From the NCBI GenBank assembly GCA_946902985.2, contig OX336393.1, forward strand, positions 365,906,779-365,970,778: DNA of 64,000 nucleotides, read 5' to 3'. Position 1 is the first letter of the stretch, and the number at the start of each line of letters is the position of its first letter. This document shows positions 31,056 to 40,870 of the stretch, piece after piece. Made by a program: the position numbers and the translations under genes. Below the pieces are notes generated by a model. That model saw only the letters and a program-made list of their open reading frames with translations, was not told where the DNA came from and made no database searches. This stretch comes from Meconema thalassinum (Eukaryota; Arthropoda; Insecta; Orthoptera; Tettigoniidae).

Positions 31056-31570
31056 TTTTGGTTGGTTGCTTCCTCAGTTTAGGGGCTGCGACAACGCAGT
31101 CATATAGCCCCGTGTACTTTGGGTGTGTGTAGAATCTGTCTGATAACTGGTGTTAGTTGTGATGGCTGTATTAATGTGTGTTATTTTTAATTCTGGTAAG
31201 GACTGCAGACGATCAATTTCAAGTAGTTCCTACTTTTCTTACCAAATGCTACCGTCAACGACACCTAGCAGTGAACTTGGTTACTAGATGCCACCGCAAC
31301 CGGCACCTGGTGGGCGACGATGGAACTTAAGAGCGTTTATCAAATCTAACCAACAAATTTAGCTTCACGCAATTGTAGTTAGTGGAAGTTTCTTTTACAT
31401 GCCATAAATCTATGACATGGGCCCGCCGGCTTTACTTCCCCTATGAAGGAAGACATACTGTGGGATTTTTAACACTCTTAAAAAATCCGACGACATCGGC
31501 CGGGTTTGAACCCGCGATATTGGCCATAGAAGCTCATCATGCCTCCAACTACGCCACCAAAGGCGCCCAT
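31056..31570 (-). mobile_element. SINE-C copy 1
   Basis: On the minus strand it has head ctttggtggcgtagttggag then gcatgatgagcttctatggc, B box gggttcaaacccgg, body catgtcatagatttatggca, and a region with two related gccaccgcaaccggcacctg-type blocks. It ends in the shared 3' domain (acaactaacaccagttatca, caaagtacacggggctatat, gactgcgttgtcgcagcccc) and an aaccaacc tail. No clear target duplication was seen. Confidence 0.82.
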
Positions 31571-31752
31571 TTTCTCGACAATTCTGACGTTTCACATTTC
31601 AGTTTACCACCCACCTTGTTGGTTGGTGCGTGTGTTAAATACATTCATTGGTTGATCTTTCACTTACTTGATTTATATGGTAACTTTATTAATTTTATGA
31701 TCGGTAATTTCCTTCCCGCTTGCCTTGATATTGTGCTTAACTTAGCGTCCAG

Positions 31753-32056
31753 CTTCACACTTTTCCCGTGTCCGTCAACCAGGCGTAACGTTCATTATAT
31801 TAAGTCCTTGTTTAGCGTAGAAGGCACTTTGCCTTTCCACATGTGTTAGCTTCTGTCGTTGTGGAGTGATGTACGTACCGTATTGAAATTTATCTTAATT
31901 TTGTGTATCGTATTTCTTGCTACGCTAATTTTACGGAAACCCATATCATGGTGAGTTACGGAAATGTTCACTTATGTCTAATCTATCTTAACTTCCTTGA
32001 GTGTACGACATAAGCGGTAACTTTGCCTGGTTGACGGACCCGGGAAAAGTGTGAAG
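31753..32056. mobile_element. Inverted-repeat MITE-like element
   Basis: The 32-bp arms 31753-31784 (cttcacacttttcccgtgtc... ) and 32025-32056 are inverted repeats with one mismatch. The 240-bp interior is unrelated and AT-rich. No transposase is present, and target duplications were not resolved because sequence outside the arms is partly similar (ccagc versus ccaaa). A tRNA-like B box (gggttcgaatcat) follows at 32081. Confidence 0.65.
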
Positions 32057-32394
32057 TTTGGCTTGGTCCGTGTAGCCAGGGTTCGAATCATGTAAAGGCT
32101 TTTTTTTTTTTTTTAATTTGAATTTTATTATATTTGTTGTTTTACAATTTTCCATATACATACATATGGTGCGTATCCTCTAATGGGAAATAAATACTAA
32201 TTCCACAGCACGTTTCATTGCAAGTTTCCACAACAACGAGGTTAGTTCATTGTTTCTACAAAATTAGGTAGAGATCCGATCATTAGGTTAGTCGTAATTT
32301 GATTTAAGCCATTTTGTTTTGGTTAAGATGTCGGTGATATAAAACATGACACTGAGGTGTCCTTTGCTAGTGCTACCTATCTACCAAAGTTGGC
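32057..32394. other. Unassigned; poly-T run
   Basis: A (T)16 run lies at 32100-32115 after a degenerate tRNA-like B box. Otherwise nothing was recognised. Confidence 0.45.
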
Positions 32395-32526
32395 TAAATT
32401 CGGTTTCGTCGTATTTGAATTGATAGGGGGAGGGGAGGCGACAGACAGACACACGAACATGGACCCATGTAAATCGCATAAGTTTACTTTCATATTTTAG
32501 CAAAATTTGGAAGTAGGCTAAACATT
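32395..32526 (+). mobile_element. Z-related 3' end fragment
   Basis: The order gaattgatagggggagggga, ggcgacagacagacacacga, catgtaaatcgcataagttt, actttcatattttagcaaaa and gaagtaggctaaac mirrors the 3' end of the Z family, including the final hairpin-like segment. It is diverged in sequence, so it belongs to a related subfamily. Confidence 0.6.
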
Positions 32527-32999
32527 TAGAAATAACTTGGTTTAATATTTGCATTGTGGCGAAATGGTATGAGATTAGGGTCCGAATACCGACTATGATC
32601 GCCTTTAACCCTCATTGGACTCACTTCCTTAAATGAAACCGAAAGGTCACACTGGGGTCTGACGAACCCTAATATTATGTTACTGAATTCTGTCCAACAA
32701 ATTTACAACATATTGGAAAATAATATGCATGGAGATTCATTAATTATCTACTGAGTTATTTTGCCATTCTTTTAATAATCTGATTATCAATGATATCCTA
32801 CTAGTTTTTAGTGCAATAATGGGGTATAATGATTCAAGTAATATAGGCTACTTGCTGAAAGTACTTTTCAAATTACTACAATTGTTAGCTCTACAGGTAT
32901 TAAGTATCGATGAGTATATTTATTAAAATGGTAATGTTATAATATAAGCCTAGGGACTTACTTTTTACGCGGAATAAAAACCATAGACGTAGATTTTCA
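32527..32999. other. Unassigned AT-rich sequence
   Basis: No gene or repeat was recognised. Confidence 0.45.
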
Positions 33000-33185
33000 C
33001 ACTGAAAATCTCACATGCATTAACAGGGAATCAAACGCTGTCTGCTTTGTTAGAGGCAAACAACTCGACCACTGCGCCATCACGCCCTTGTAATAGATAC
33101 TCAGGATGACAGCGCCAGGGTTCGAACCTTGGATATCTGAATTGCAGCTTCCCATTGCACCACGATACGCGATTAACGCACACAA
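33000..33185 (-). mobile_element. Two adjacent SINE heads (SINE-I and another)
   Basis: The first (33000-33090) on the minus strand reads gggcgtgatggcgcagtggt then cgagttgtttgcctc, with a B-box relative tttgattccctg and gcatgtgagattttc, like 12440. The second (33105-33175) has tcgtggtgcaatgggaagct with B box aaggttcgaaccctggc. Both lack bodies. Confidence 0.6.
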
Positions 33186-33888
33186 GTACACCGCTGGGTG
33201 CTGAGAGATCGTCAAAAAATTAAACCAATCTAATTCAGCCTAATAACCCATCAAAATGTTCTCTATGCATCAATACTGACCGTGAGAGCCTACACCAATA
33301 AATTCAGGCTCTGTTTTACATTTTCGCCCTCGTGGTCTGGCCAATTCTATAGGACGTTGCATCTCAGATTTCATCCCAAATATGATCCAGTTTTCCTGGC
33401 TGATTTGGTTTCATGTTTCGTTGACGATTGTGTAAAAAACATAGACTTCATTTCCTCACGGGCGTGAGGTGGTGTATTGGCCATGCATGGCTCTGATAGC
33501 AATGGACCGGATGATTGCCTAGCAGACTCATTCGATAGCTCATAAAAATTCCATTCTAGCGCCGGAATCCTGCAGCGGTGGTTTCATATTTATATGTTAT
33601 TAATCACATATACGAATTGCAGATGATCCATTTATGTGTGGCAATGTTTGAATGGCTCAGTCCAGCACTCGGGTACACTCTCGCCATTAACTTACAGTCC
33701 TTTATTATTCATTCTGATTTTTAATGGAAACAAATTGGGTTACTGTTGTGCGCTATCAGTGACTCTAATAATGCAAACACCACAAGAGAGGGAGCTTTGT
33801 GTTGGTGTAGGCGTTGATTTTACACACAGTTAGAGCAGCACGCTCTGAGTCAGAGAGGGGGGGACCAAATGTGTGTCATATTCTCTTC
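33186..33888. other. Unassigned sequence
   Basis: Short frames at 33282 and 33636 are unrecognised. The stretch 33470-33560 has a tRNA-like feel (gcgtgaggtggtgtattggc) but no B box. Confidence 0.4.
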
Positions 33889-33902
33889 CAACTTTCTTTG
33901 AA

Positions 33903-34396
33903 GCGGCTTCGGGGGCTTAGTTGGTAGCATGCTGAGCTTCTATGCCCAAGATCGTGGGTTCGAACCCGGCCGAAGTCGTCTGTATTTTTAAGAGCGTTAA
34001 AAATCCCTCAGTAAGCCTTCCTTCAGAGGGGAAGTAAAGCCGGCGGTCCCATGTTATAGATTTATGGCATCAAAAAGAATCTTCCACTAACTACACTTGT
34101 GGAAGCTAAAAATGTGTAGGTTAGTTTGATAATGCTACATTAGTTCCAACGTTCGCCGCCAGGTGCTGACTGCCATGTCCGCAGCTAGGTGTCGTGCACG
34201 GTAGCATTTGGTAGCAAAAGTAGGAACTACTTGAAAAACTTACTCGTCTGCAGTCCTTCTATCTGAATTGCAGATAACACACACTAATACAGCCATCACA
34301 ATTAACACCGGTTATCAGACAAATTCTACATACACCCAAAGTGCACGGGGCTACATGACCGCGTTGTCGCAGCCCTTAACTAAGGAACTAACCAAC
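33903..34396 (+). mobile_element. SINE-C copy 2, 494 bp, 14-bp target duplication
   Basis: Head gcggcttcgggggcttagtt then ggtagcatgctgagcttcta, B box gggttcgaacccggcc, body ggaagtaaagccggcggtcc, and the 3' domain gccatcacaattaacaccgg, ttatcagacaaattctacat, gcacggggctacatgaccgc. The tail is ggaactaaccaac. The flanking caactttctttgaa (33889-33902) and caactttctctgaa (34397-34410) differ at one base. This copy defines the family ends. Confidence 0.92.
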
Positions 34397-34589
34397 CAAC
34401 TTTCTCTGAAACTTCTTTCGAAAGGTTTACCTGTGTAAGTACTGTTTGCATGTTCACAGAAAGGATTGCAATTCATCCACAAAGACCAGACAATTTATAC
34501 CGACCCCTTTAAATTTAGACCCTAGACTTATTCTATGGTGGATTCCTCTTGCAATGAGCTCTTCTTCCTATACTCTCATTAACTTTTCT

Positions 34590-34995
34590 TGCCACAGTGG
34601 GTGAGTGGTTAACGTGTCGGTCTACTAACCCCAACCTTGCAGGTTCGCTCCTGGCCGTAGTAAGTGATTTTTTTGAAAGGCGGCAAAATACGATACGCAT
34701 GTCATACGATGTTGGCATGTTAAGGAACCCATTTGAATTCAGTAGGCCGTGTTCATAATGGCAAAATTAATCTCGGGATTTTCCGCCAACACAAAGATCC
34801 TCATTTCTCTACTAGAAAGCGCTATAGTGTTCAAGGAGCTTAGATATCTAACCTACTTGACTTTCATAGTGCTTCAAGGAACAACGAAATTCGACATGCA
34901 AGCTACCCTCTGGGTGTCAAATAACAAAGCTTGCACCCGGCACCCGACGCAATACGATATTCTTCTTCTTCTTCTTCTTCTTCTTCTTCTTGTTG
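34590..34995 (+). mobile_element. SINE-G copy 2 with (TTC)n tail
   Basis: It matches copy 1 (29231-29621) from cttgccacagtgggtgagtg through B box aggttcgctcctggc, gcatgtcatacgatgttggc and gacatgcaagctaccctctg to an acgatatt end, then (TTC)n and (TTG)n. The tail merges with the (GAA)n tail of the minus-strand LINE at 34996. Confidence 0.87.
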
Positions 34996-35823
34996 TTGTT
35001 CCGTATAGGCCAACTACGGACCACGATATTCAACTATTTTGCTTGGAGTGGGCCTTGATGTTTGCCCAGTAGTCACGCATCCTCTGGTTGTGTTGTTCTT
35101 TTCTCTCCTTTGTCCAGAGGGCACCTTTCTTCTTCCTTGGGGGGTTTTCCTGGAACTTGATTTGCTTAATTTACTCCTGAGAGACGTTCGATCTTTTATG
35201 TCCTTTTCCGTAACTCCCAGTTCCAACTGATCTTTGTGTACTTCTATCAGCCATGGTGACTTGGTCTTCCTTCTTTGCCAGTATGTGAGTAGCTGGTTGG
35301 TCAGCCTGGTTGGATGCATCCTGGAGACGAGTTCATAAAATGTCAGACGTCTCTTCCTGGCAACGTCTCTAATTCTTTCAGAGTAACTATAGAGCTCCTG
35401 GTTGAGCCGCCTAATATATTTACCCCCTTCCTTGATTGGTCCCAATACCTTCCTCATTATCTTCCTCTCTTGGATTTCTACTTTGTCCGTGAGTCCTTTC
35501 CTGTTTAATATGAGGCATTCAGAGGCATATAAAGCTTCAGGGCAGATGACCGTTTGATAGTGCTTCATTTTGGTGTTACGGTAGAGACACTTCTTATTGT
35601 AGATGTTCTTAGTCAGTCGGTATGACTGTTCTAGCTTATTTACTAGAGTTGATAATGCTGTTCCTTCGAAGAGATTGGGTTCCAACCATTCACCCAAGTA
35701 CTTGAATTTGATGGTTTTCTTGATCCTTCCCAGTTCTAGAAGTAGTTCATGAGGTGGATCACTAATATTCGTGATGTATTGTGTTTTCTCAAATTACATT
35801 GCAGTCCTATCTTCGCTGCTTCG
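34996..35823 (-). mobile_element. LINE 3' fragment, 227-codon open segment
   Basis: The minus strand encodes, from about 35800, EKTQYITNISDPPHELLLEL, GRIKKTIKFKYLGEWLEPNL, then a colinear frame (35697-35014) with YQTVICPEALYASECLILNR, VEIQERKIMRKVLGPIKEGG, VARKRRLTFYELVSRMHPTR, LTNQLLTYWQRRKTKSPW, and a basic C-terminus. The FKYLGEW and ALYASE motifs are post-RT landmarks of this LINE group. The copy is 5'-truncated, lacks RT and endonuclease, and only its 3' third is open. The ATG chosen has no biological meaning because the true ORF started upstream. Confidence 0.85.
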
Positions 35824-36125
35824 ATATTATTATTATTATTATTAACTTTTTTAAGACACCCGTTTTAAAAAATCGGGCCAAGCCCTGTCCCGGTACTGAT
35901 TGTAAATTCCTTTGATATCTCCCCATGAATTTCTCTTTAGACTTCTCATTTTTATGACACTATGCCCAAGTAAGGAGCGCGATTGAACCTATTGCACAGA
36001 TGAATTTGAATTAGCGTTTTTCTCTTCCCACAATCTCTTCTTTCTCTCACTATGATTTGTCTTCTTTTCTGCTGCCCAAGTAGTGGTGACTCTCATTGTG
36101 GGGTTTGCAGCAAAGCAATGTTCGT
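35824..36125 (-). mobile_element. LINE 3' end with (ATT)n tail
   Basis: The segment ggagcgcgattgaacctatt then gcacagatgaatttgaatta matches 9690-9740. The (ATT)n tract at 35826-35843 is the tail. Upstream it encodes a degraded C-terminus (AAEKKTNHSE-like). Confidence 0.62.
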
Positions 36126-36234
36126 TCACCAACGATCTGAATAGGTGGAGAATTGAAAAGCAAAGTAAGTTTATAGTTTTACGAGACCGTTAATCTCGCG
36201 TTCATATGCTACGGGACCTCCTTTTTTTACGAGG

Positions 36235-36356
36235 ATTCCGAGCCACAGGACATGGCATTTCACTTAAAAAATCTCATTATGCATTGACCTGGAAATGAAT
36301 CCGGTTTGCCTTGGTGAGAGGCAAACATCTTGCCCGCTGCGTCATCACGCCCCAAT
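36235..36356 (-). mobile_element. SINE-I head copy 3
   Basis: On the minus strand it reads ggggcgtgatgacgcagcgg then gcaagatgtttgcctctcac, with B-box relative cggattcatttccagg and aatgagattttttaag. It matches the heads at 12440 and 33000. Confidence 0.62.
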
Positions 36357-36475
36357 TGAAAAGCATAATGATGACTGTGCAAATATCAGACAAACTGTAA
36401 TTTGAGATTTACAAGCTCAAGACTTGTAACATACACACAGAATCATTTTTAGTCGGACAACACGTTAACAGAGAT

Positions 36476-38543
36476 TTTTTATTTTTATTATTTAGCGTAT
36501 GATGCTAACAAGACAGAAAAATAATTACAGTATATACACTTATTTACAATTTTAAACACTATTGACAGCATTAGGACCATCACATCAAATTTGGACAGGA
36601 AGGTCTGTAATCCACGCAATTGCATCAGGAGTTGCTGAGTGGAGATCATCCAAGGCGCCGGGATATGAATGCAGAGGGCACTCCTGCACAATATGCTCGA
36701 TAGTTTGCATTTCAGAACCACAGTCACATCGGGGGGAATCTATCCAACCCCACTGGTGTAGGGCTGCACCTGTTCGACCGGTACCACATCGGATTCTGTT
36801 GAGCCTTGACCAAACTGCCCGAGGAAGATTAAAACCAGCAAGTCTTGTGGTGGGGTCACTGATTTGAAGTAAGCCGCGAGGTGAGGAGTTTCGCCATTCA
36901 TCTCTCCAGGCATTTCGGAGGTTGAACTCAGTGGACGAAAGATCAATAGCCGTTTTGCATGCTGGCTTTCGGGATTTCAATCTCTTTGTAGAGAGCCGTA
37001 TGACATCCTGATGAATAGGAAGCTCAGCATTTTCTTTGATCCTGTACCACAAGCGAACAAGAGCTTGCTGTCTCCTTAAATGGGGTGGAGCGATATTACA
37101 AAGTACAGGTAGCCACTGGGTAGGGGTGCAACGTAGAGTACCAGAGATGATGCGCATTGCCTGGCGGAGTTGTATATCTACGAGTTGGCAGTGAGAGCTG
37201 TTCAACCACACGCCTGCACAATATTCAGCTGGAGAATACACGACAGCCAGAGCGGTAGTCCTGAGTGTGCTGGCGTCAGCGCCCCATGATGTTCCAGCTA
37301 ACCTACTAAGTAGGTTATTGCGACTTTTTAGTTTTGCAGCAGTTTTTTCTGTATGGTGTTGATATGTCAGTGTCCTGTCCAATGTTATGCCTAAGTACTT
37401 AGGACATCTGTTGTACTTTAGGTATTGATTCCTAAACTTAACTCTAGGCTGGTAGTTTGCCTCTAGGTTGTTAAGGTGGAATGAGGCAACTTCAGATTTT
37501 GAAGCACTTGGCTGGAGGCGCCACTTCTTGAAGTACTCATCCATCTTCTGAAGATCTGCATTCATTACATCCTCTGCTTCATTAAAGGTGGTATTTTGGA
37601 CTGTAAGATTTATATCGTCCGCATAGATGAATTTTCGAGATAGAGTTTCGGGCAGATCATGGGTGTACAAGTTGAATAGCAGAGGGGATAGAACTGATCC
37701 CTGTGGCAGACCATTATTAATAGTGTGGAACCTGCTTCTAACATTTTCAGTGAACACTTGGAATAGCCTGTTACTCAGCATATTGCCAATCAGGGTGACT
37801 ATTTTAAGGCAAGGAACTGCCTTTATAAGTTTGAGGAGAAGTCCTTTCCTCCAGACAGTATCATAGGCTGCTGAGAGATCCAGGAAGACAGAAACACTTT
37901 TGAGCTTCTTCTCAAAACCAGCTTCTAGATAGGAAGACAGGGCAAGGACTTGATCGCAGCAGTCTCGTTTTGGGCGAAATCCAGCTTGTTCAACCGGAAT
38001 CAGTGACTCAATTGCAGGAGCAATCCTATTCAGTAAAAGCCTTTCAAGTAGTTTGTAGGTGACACTAAGTAAGGAAATAGGTCTGTAGCTTTGAGGTAGC
38101 TTAGGATCCTTCCCTGGTTTCAATATTGCAATAATTTTGGTCTTCTTGAAAGATGGAGGCAGGCGTCCTGAATGCAGAATGGAGCTGAAGAAGGTGGCAA
38201 GCCATCGCTTGGTTGCTGGGCCACATTTCTTAAGGAACTCTGGGTACACACCATCAAATCCTGCTGCTTTGCCAGTCTGAAGACCATCTAAACCCTTTTG
38301 TATCTCTTCTAAAGAAAATGGGCGTGAGTACAACGGATGTGGTTGGACTTCTTGTTTTAACTGGTTGAATTCCAGTCGTATCTTTCTACTGAATTTCTTC
38401 TGTCCTTCCGTCCTAGATGTAGAAACAAGTTGGTTAGCTATGGATTCTACATTGATACTTGATTGCTTTCTCGATGGTATAGACGTTGGGTCCAGTTTTC
38501 GTATGAGGGACCATGCTTTCCTACTTGAGTGGGTAAAATTCAA
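36476..38543 (-). mobile_element. 5'-truncated jockey/I-like LINE, 12-bp target duplication
   Basis: The 2068-bp insert is bounded by perfect 12-bp duplications gttaacagagat (36464-36475 and 38544-38555). On the minus strand it ends with a short UTR and an A-rich tail (ataataaaaataaaaaa). The sequence starts inside the ORF, so the endonuclease and the beginning of the RT region were lost at insertion. The rest is completely open, indicating a recent event. Confidence 0.95.
36585..38543 (-). CDS. Non-LTR reverse transcriptase, truncated at the 5' side
   Basis: It is 652 residues with no stop. It copies the element RNA at nicked target DNA in the nucleus. RT motifs run in order: QTGKAAGFDGVYPEFL (about 89-104), SYRPISLLSVTYKLLERLL (152-170), EQAGFRPKRDCCDQ (185-198), VFLDLSAAYDTVW (219-231, catalytic D222), NNGLPQGSVLSPLLFNLYTH (276-295) and FIYADDIN (305-312, catalytic D309 and D310). 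PKYLGITLD lies at 381-389, and a C-terminal zinc-finger-like CDC-x8-H-x4-C lies at 606-622. The APE endonuclease expected upstream is missing. The start is a TTG at the insertion edge, not a real start codon. The clade (jockey, I or related) is inferred from motif style. Confidence 0.93.
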   Translation of the reverse strand: MNFTHSSRKAWSLIRKLDPTSIPSRKQSSINVESIANQLVSTSRTEGQKKFSRKIRLEFNQLKQEVQPHPLYSRPFSLEEIQKGLDGLQTGKAAGFDGVYPEFLKKCGPATKRWLATFFSSILHSGRLPPSFKKTKIIAILKPGKDPKLPQSYRPISLLSVTYKLLERLLLNRIAPAIESLIPVEQAGFRPKRDCCDQVLALSSYLEAGFEKKLKSVSVFLDLSAAYDTVWRKGLLLKLIKAVPCLKIVTLIGNMLSNRLFQVFTENVRSRFHTINNGLPQGSVLSPLLFNLYTHDLPETLSRKFIYADDINLTVQNTTFNEAEDVMNADLQKMDEYFKKWRLQPSASKSEVASFHLNNLEANYQPRVKFRNQYLKYNRCPKYLGITLDRTLTYQHHTEKTAAKLKSRNNLLSRLAGTSWGADASTLRTTALAVVYSPAEYCAGVWLNSSHCQLVDIQLRQAMRIISGTLRCTPTQWLPVLCNIAPPHLRRQQALVRLWYRIKENAELPIHQDVIRLSTKRLKSRKPACKTAIDLSSTEFNLRNAWRDEWRNSSPRGLLQISDPTTRLAGFNLPRAVWSRLNRIRCGTGRTGAALHQWGWIDSPRCDCGSEMQTIEHIVQECPLHSYPGALDDLHSATPDAIAWITDLPVQI

Positions 38544-38555
38544 GTTAACAGAGAT

Positions 38556-38834
38556 GATAGCTTGTTACACACGCGAGGATGTAAGCAAGTCGAAGATAGT
38601 GACATTAATCTGAGTAGATTCGTAGAACAAGCAACTAGGGGGTAATCTGTGCTGCAAACGCAATTAATTACTGTAAGTTGAGCATATGGCCACTAGATGT
38701 CAGTATATATTTTGGGATAAGAATTACCATTGGAAAGCTACTATTGGCATGAAACTACTGAACCTGCCTTTTCTCCAATTGAAATGAATGTTTAACTTAT
38801 ATTACTATTATTATTGTATTTTCTTTCTTTATCG
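38556..38834. other. Unassigned flank of the LINE insertion
   Basis: Short sequence containing the second target duplication at its left. No gene or repeat was recognised. Confidence 0.45.
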
Positions 38835-39425
38835 TTTAGGCCTACTTAGGAACACGTGGTTCGTATCTACTCTTCGGTAAAGTTGTTGCCTTCTTCTTCT
38901 TCTTCTTCTTCTTCTTCTTCTTCTTCTTCTTCTTCTTCCAATAGTCCCTCATTTTCTGACTATGAGTCAGTCTTCTTTCTGCTGTCCACTCAGCTCCTGT
39001 AGTCTTCTTACTTGTATGGGACGTTGGGAACACGCCCTGTCGGATGACCTGACGGAACGTCAGACGGTCACGAGTTTGTTCCAGTGGGATAGCTAGTTGT
39101 TCCATATCTGACTTAACTGACGCAATCCATTTGTTCATAGAAGCCTTGCGTCTTCCTGTTACTGTGAATATCCTATTGGTGAGTATTTCAGAATCCAGAC
39201 GTGCCAAGTGTTCATAAAAGGTCAGGCGTCGTTTCCGTACAGACGTGATGATGTCATCCTGGTGTTCATACAATTTATCATTATGACGGATTCTGTAAAT
39301 GTCTCCTTCCTCTCTAATTGGACCTAATATCCTCCTCAGGATCTTCCTCTCCTTTTAACTCCAGTTTTCTGAGTGGACCCTTTCTCGTCATTTCATGGCT
39401 ACAAGGATACAGAACAGATGGCTTA
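38835..39425 (-). mobile_element. LINE 3' fragment with (GAA)n tail
   Basis: The minus strand encodes ERKILRRILGPIREEGDIYR (frameshifted, about 39355-39290), YEHQDDIITSVRKRRLTFYE, HLARLDSEILTNRIFTVTGR, RKASMNKWIASVKSDMEQLA and a C-terminus EWTAERRLTHSQKMRDYWKK. It then passes into the (GAA)n tract (38890-38940), which creates an artificial poly-Lys run. After the tract the usual end (agagtagatacgaaccacgt) follows. It belongs to the same group as the elements at 34996 and 60295. Confidence 0.82.
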
Positions 39426-39443
39426 ACGACGGAGTTATAATGA

Positions 39444-39447
<4 letters not shown>

Positions 39448-39487
<40 letters not shown>
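39448..39487. repeat. (AAT)n microsatellite
   Basis: About 12 units of taa/ata with a small irregularity. It is likely the 3' tail of an adjacent retroposon. Confidence 0.9.
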
Positions 39488-39489
<2 letters not shown>

Positions 39490-39855
39490 TTGATGATTGT
39501 CTACCCCTTATTATTCCCGTTTTCCAACGGGGTCGGGGATGAGATGCGATGGAAGTCTTCGTGGCGATGGTTTTTTACGGCCGGACGCCCTTCCTGACGC
39601 CAACCTCATGAGAGAAGTTAATGAGAGATGAAATGAATGATGGTGAATGAAACTGGGCAAGGATGTGGAAGGAAGCGGCCGTGGCCTGTCAGAAGGTACC
39701 GTCCCAGCATTTGCCTGGTGTTGAAAATGGGAACCACGGAAAACCATTTCAAGGACGGCCGACGGTGGGGCTCGAACCCACGCGTCTACCGAGACAGCAG
39801 AGAGCTTGGCCCCATGACCTAATGCTGCGCGTTAGCCAGCGTAGCCACTACTGTC
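39490..39855 (-). mobile_element. SINE-M composite
   Basis: On the minus strand it has head gtggctacgctggctaacgc, B box gggttcgagccccacc, and tggttttccgtggttcccat. It then has the atgctgggacggtaccttct and ggccacggccgcttccttcc segment that SINE-B also carries. It ends with gttggcgtcaggaagggcgt and ccccgttggaaaacgggaat, related to the SINE-E body. Its modules come from two other families. Confidence 0.72.
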
Positions 39856-39857
<2 letters not shown>

Positions 39858-39888
<31 letters not shown>

Positions 39889-40548
39889 CGGTTTGAAAAA
39901 TTTAAGTGTCTTGGTGAATGGATAGAATCTAACATTTCCGGAGAAGAAGCCTGAACGTCGCACATGAATAAAATGGAAATGGCCCATCATATAACAAAAA
40001 GTCTCCAACAAAAGATCTATTTCCTTTAATGCAAAATCAAATATTACTGCATTGTCGTCCAGCCAGAAGCTTTATATGGATGATCAGAAATTGGAAACCA
40101 AGGAAAGGAAGATTTTGAGGAAAATCTTAGGTCCGGTTGAAGAGAATGGTGTGTTTAGAAGACGGCAAAGCCTGGATTTATACCCACATGTGGAGAAAAT
40201 TACTGTCGCGATGCGGAAAAGACGGTTTACGCTTTATGCGCATGTGGCCCGAATGACGTTAACAAGATTAACTTATCGCATTTTCATATTTCTCCGGGAA
40301 AAAATAAAAACAAAGGGGGCCTGGTTCAGTGAGATACAAAATGATCAGCACGAGATCAGCTAGAAAACTATTCTAACATCGGAGTTTCCAATCTAAGCCG
40401 ACGCTGAAAACTGGAAAAGCGAGTACAAACGAGAGAAAAGAACAACACCGTCTACGAATGAAAGAATACTGGGCTAATTTTAAAGCTAAAAGGAAACAGT
40501 TGAAATGACGTGGTCTTGAGTTGGCCGAAACGAAACAAGAAGAAATAT
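39858..40548 (+). mobile_element. LINE 3' fragment (+), preceded by (AAT)n
   Basis: The plus strand encodes RFEKFKCLGEWIESN, then after frame changes KYYCIVVQPEALY, LETKERKILRKILGPVEENG, EKITVAMRKRRFTLYAHVAR, MTLTRLTYRIFIFLREKIKT and KGAWFSEIQNDQHEIS. The 3' end has tgacgtggtcttgagttggc and an (ATA)n tail. It has the same layout as the 34996 LINE. At least three stops or frameshifts are present. Confidence 0.8.
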
Positions 40549-40800
40549 AATATAATAATATAATGGTACGTTAACGTCCAGAAAGATCTAAAAGAAATAT
40601 TTATAGAGCAGCCATCAAGACGTTTGGGACTTTCCAGGACGAAAAACCGGACAACTGGTGCGAAATGGACAGAAGAACGTCGCGTCGTACTAAACACAGT
40701 GAGCTTATGAAGACAAGCGAAAAATGAACAAATGCCAGAATGTAAAATGAGGCTTATCGTGGGCCCTAATTGGCCGATTTGTGAAATGGAATGAATAATA
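40549..40800 (+). mobile_element. Second LINE 3' end, (AAT)n tail
   Basis: It contains EKPDNWCEMDRRTSRRTKHS in one frame, then tcgtgggccctaattggccg and tgaataataataatac. It looks like the 3' end of another LINE of the same group, heavily truncated. Confidence 0.6.
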
Positions 40801-40821
40801 ATAATACTATTACAAATCCAG

Positions 40822-40870
40822 TGCTTTTTTTTTTCAGAGGGAACGCGGGGGTACACGTACCCCTTAAACA
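40822..40870. mobile_element. hAT-like terminus, solitary
   Basis: The segment cagtgcttttttttttcaga then gggaacgcgggggtacacgt and accccttaaac resembles a hAT end (CAGTGCTTTT...). The palindromic gggggtacacgtacccc lies within it. No matching right end was found within the next 2 kb. Confidence 0.45.

Noticed and set aside
31382..31849. 155-codon ORF over SINE-C and flank
   Set aside because: Its first half is SINE-C sequence in the non-transcribed direction, and similar short frames appear over the other SINE-C copies (42130, 62159).
33903..33985. Functional tRNA genes (here and at other A/B-box heads)
   Set aside because: The heads have A and B boxes but no convincing cloverleaf with an anticodon loop, and are followed by SINE bodies and target duplications.
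38842..39273. Poly-Lys protein
   Set aside because: The Lys run is the (GAA)n tract in the LINE 3' end. The rest is the LINE C-terminus.
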